From Acidobacteriota bacterium (lineage in GTDB: Bacteria > Actinomycetota > Actinomycetes > Actinomycetales > Microbacteriaceae), in assembly GCA_019352055.1 (NCBI GenBank), contig JABBOB010000030.1, positions 1-33,712 on the forward strand: DNA of 33,712 bases. Reading direction: 5' to 3'. Under the pieces are notes generated by a model. The model saw only the letters and a program-made list of their open reading frames with translations. It was not told the origin of the DNA and ran no database searches. The position numbers and the translations under genes are program-made. Below, piece by piece: positions 32,802 through 33,712 of this stretch (its first letter is position 1; each line of letters begins with the position of its first letter).

Positions 32802-33491
32802 GTGGGCACTGTGCTGATCGTGGATGGCAGCGACGTCTGCCGAGGGCCGATCATCGAGTTCGCGATCCAGAAGCAGCTCGCGGGCGAGGGCGCCCTCGCC
32901 GGCGAGACGGTCGTCAGCCGCGGCCTCGAGACGCCGGGCCAGAACCTGATCTGCGACATGGCGGCAGGCCGGCTCGGAGCCTCGATGCGGGCGGCGACGT
33001 TCTCGGTGAGCCACCGGAGCCGCGCCATCACCGTCGAGGACGCCGAACAGGCCGACATCATCCTCACCGCCGAGCGGGCGCACCGTTCCGCGGTCGTGCG
33101 ACTGTCCCCGATCTCCCGGTCCCGGTCCTTCACGTTGAAGGAGGCGCTGGTGCTCGTCTCCGTGCTGACGGACGAGGTCCGCTCGGGCCGCTCCCCACGG
33201 CCGACGAACATGGCCGAGACGGTGTCCCTGCTCGACGAGGTGCGCGGCTCCATCCCGCTGATCGAGCCGCCGATGCACACGAGCGTCTTCCACCGCGACC
33301 GCGCGCTGCCCACCTCCGACCCGCTCGCGCTGGTCGACGGGCACGAGGACGCTGCGCTGCACCGCCACGCGACCGACGAGGCGTACCAGGTCGCGCTCAC
33401 GCTCGGCTCCCGCCTGGTCGACCTGACCGAGGACCCGATGGCCCGCATCGGCACCTCCCCGAACGACTGGTGGTGGCGGCAGCACGCCTGA
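32802..33491 (+). CDS. Low-molecular-weight protein tyrosine phosphatase homologue, nucleophile missing
   Basis: A 229-residue protein. The front VLIVDGSDVCRGPIIEFAIQ aligns with the LMW-PTP P-loop (V-C-x-G-N-x-C-R-S-P). However, the nucleophilic first cysteine is Asp8 and the G-N pair is changed, while Cys13-Arg14 and Pro16 remain. VSRGLETPGQNLICDMAAGR and ADIILTAERAHRSAVVRLSP follow the family's later strands, and EDPMARIG near the C-terminus may be the old general-acid loop. It is longer than the family's usual 150-200 residues. Active homologues (Wzb) dephosphorylate the tyrosine kinases that control capsule export. This one should be catalytically dead and may bind instead. GGGAG precedes the GTG start. 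Confidence 0.78.
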   Translation: MGTVLIVDGSDVCRGPIIEFAIQKQLAGEGALAGETVVSRGLETPGQNLICDMAAGRLGASMRAATFSVSHRSRAITVEDAEQADIILTAERAHRSAVVRLSPISRSRSFTLKEALVLVSVLTDEVRSGRSPRPTNMAETVSLLDEVRGSIPLIEPPMHTSVFHRDRALPTSDPLALVDGHEDAALHRHATDEAYQVALTLGSRLVDLTEDPMARIGTSPNDWWWRQHA

Positions 33492-33521
33492 GCGCCGCCG
33501 GAGAGGCCGCGTGACCCCCGT

Positions 33522-33538
33522 TTTGGAGCACCTCCAAA
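33522..33538. promoter_or_regulatory. Perfect palindrome TTTGGAG-CAC-CTCCAAA
   Basis: Seven-base arms with a 3-nt centre, 30 nt past the phosphatase-like gene stop and 67 nt before the next ATG. It may be a terminator or an operator. The bases just before it (ACCCCCGTT) repeat the left half of the C/G palindrome. A second dyad, CGTGAC (33574-33579) and GTCACG (33586-33591), sits close to the Shine-Dalgarno AGGAG at 33597. Confidence 0.45.
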
Positions 33539-33605
33539 TCCGGTAGTCAGGTTGCGTTCATCTTTAGGTTCCTCGTGACCCCGTCGTCACGAATCCAGGA
33601 GCCTG

Positions 33606-33712
33606 ATGTCCACGCACTCCTCCCCTCGCCCGCGCCGCCTGCTGCTCGGAGGGATCGCCGTCCCGGTCGCCCTCGTCGGCTCGATGCTCGGCGCGACGAG
33701 CGCGCAGGCTGC
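33606..33712 (+). CDS. Secreted protein, N-terminal signal peptide only (cut by window)
   Basis: Only 35 residues are present. They form a signal peptide: MSTHSSPRPRRLLLGGIAVP, a hydrophobic VALVGSMLG core and a cleavage-like TSAQA-A end. AGGAG lies 4 nt before the ATG at 33606. The mature protein lies beyond the window, so no function can be given. Its place after the phosphatase-like gene suggests a further exopolysaccharide or surface gene. Confidence 0.75.
   Translation, partial: MSTHSSPRPRRLLLGGIAVPVALVGSMLGATSAQA

Overview
The window is very G+C-rich chromosomal DNA (composition not computed) from an actinobacterium. A Microbacteriaceae-type organism is the best guess. The support is a WhiB regulator, DUF3499, DUF5719, DUF4397 plus class F sortase, a DUF222/HNH gene, GTG starts and tail-less terminators. 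No rRNA, tRNA, CRISPR array, IS element or prophage gene was seen.

Positions 1-12,000 hold a conserved-looking housekeeping and cell-surface block on mostly the minus strand: ahcY (cut by the window edge), DUF3499, a metallopeptidase-fold protein, DUF5719, a very large membrane glycosyltransferase, whiB and galE. A DUF4397 surface protein, its class F sortase and an acyltransferase sit inside this block. Next come a small membrane protein and a SRAP/HMCES-type abasic-site protein. A DUF559 nuclease-fold gene follows, bracketed by two inverted copies of a 64-bp palindromic element. A HAD-IIB phosphatase completes this part.

Positions 15,000-33,712 look like an exopolysaccharide and envelope region. 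It contains a polyprenyl-phosphate sugar-1-phosphate transferase and a three-gene signalling operon (LuxR-type response regulator, histidine kinase, kinase-like protein without catalytic boxes). It also has a large secreted carboxypeptidase-regulatory-like protein, an FHA protein, a YdcF-type protein, and an M4 protealysin-like protease translationally coupled to an emfourin-like inhibitor. A tightly coupled minus-strand operon encodes a processive GT2 synthase, a periplasmic adaptor and a GH81 endo-beta-1,3-glucanase. A frameshifted DUF222/HNH gene, a low-molecular-weight phosphatase homologue lacking its nucleophilic cysteine, and the start of a secreted protein end the window.

The most notable points are these. 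(1) The GT2-adaptor-GH81 operon has the logic of a cellulose synthase operon but with a beta-1,3-glucanase, so it predicts a curdlan-like product. (2) A recurring C-tract/G-tract palindrome, typically CCCCCGTTCGGGGG, lies in at least five intergenic regions, mostly upstream of the exopolysaccharide and surface genes, and may mark a regulon. (3) The DUF559 gene is flanked by 64-bp inverted palindromes, which suggests a REP-like element and partner nuclease. All three are inferences from sequence reading only.
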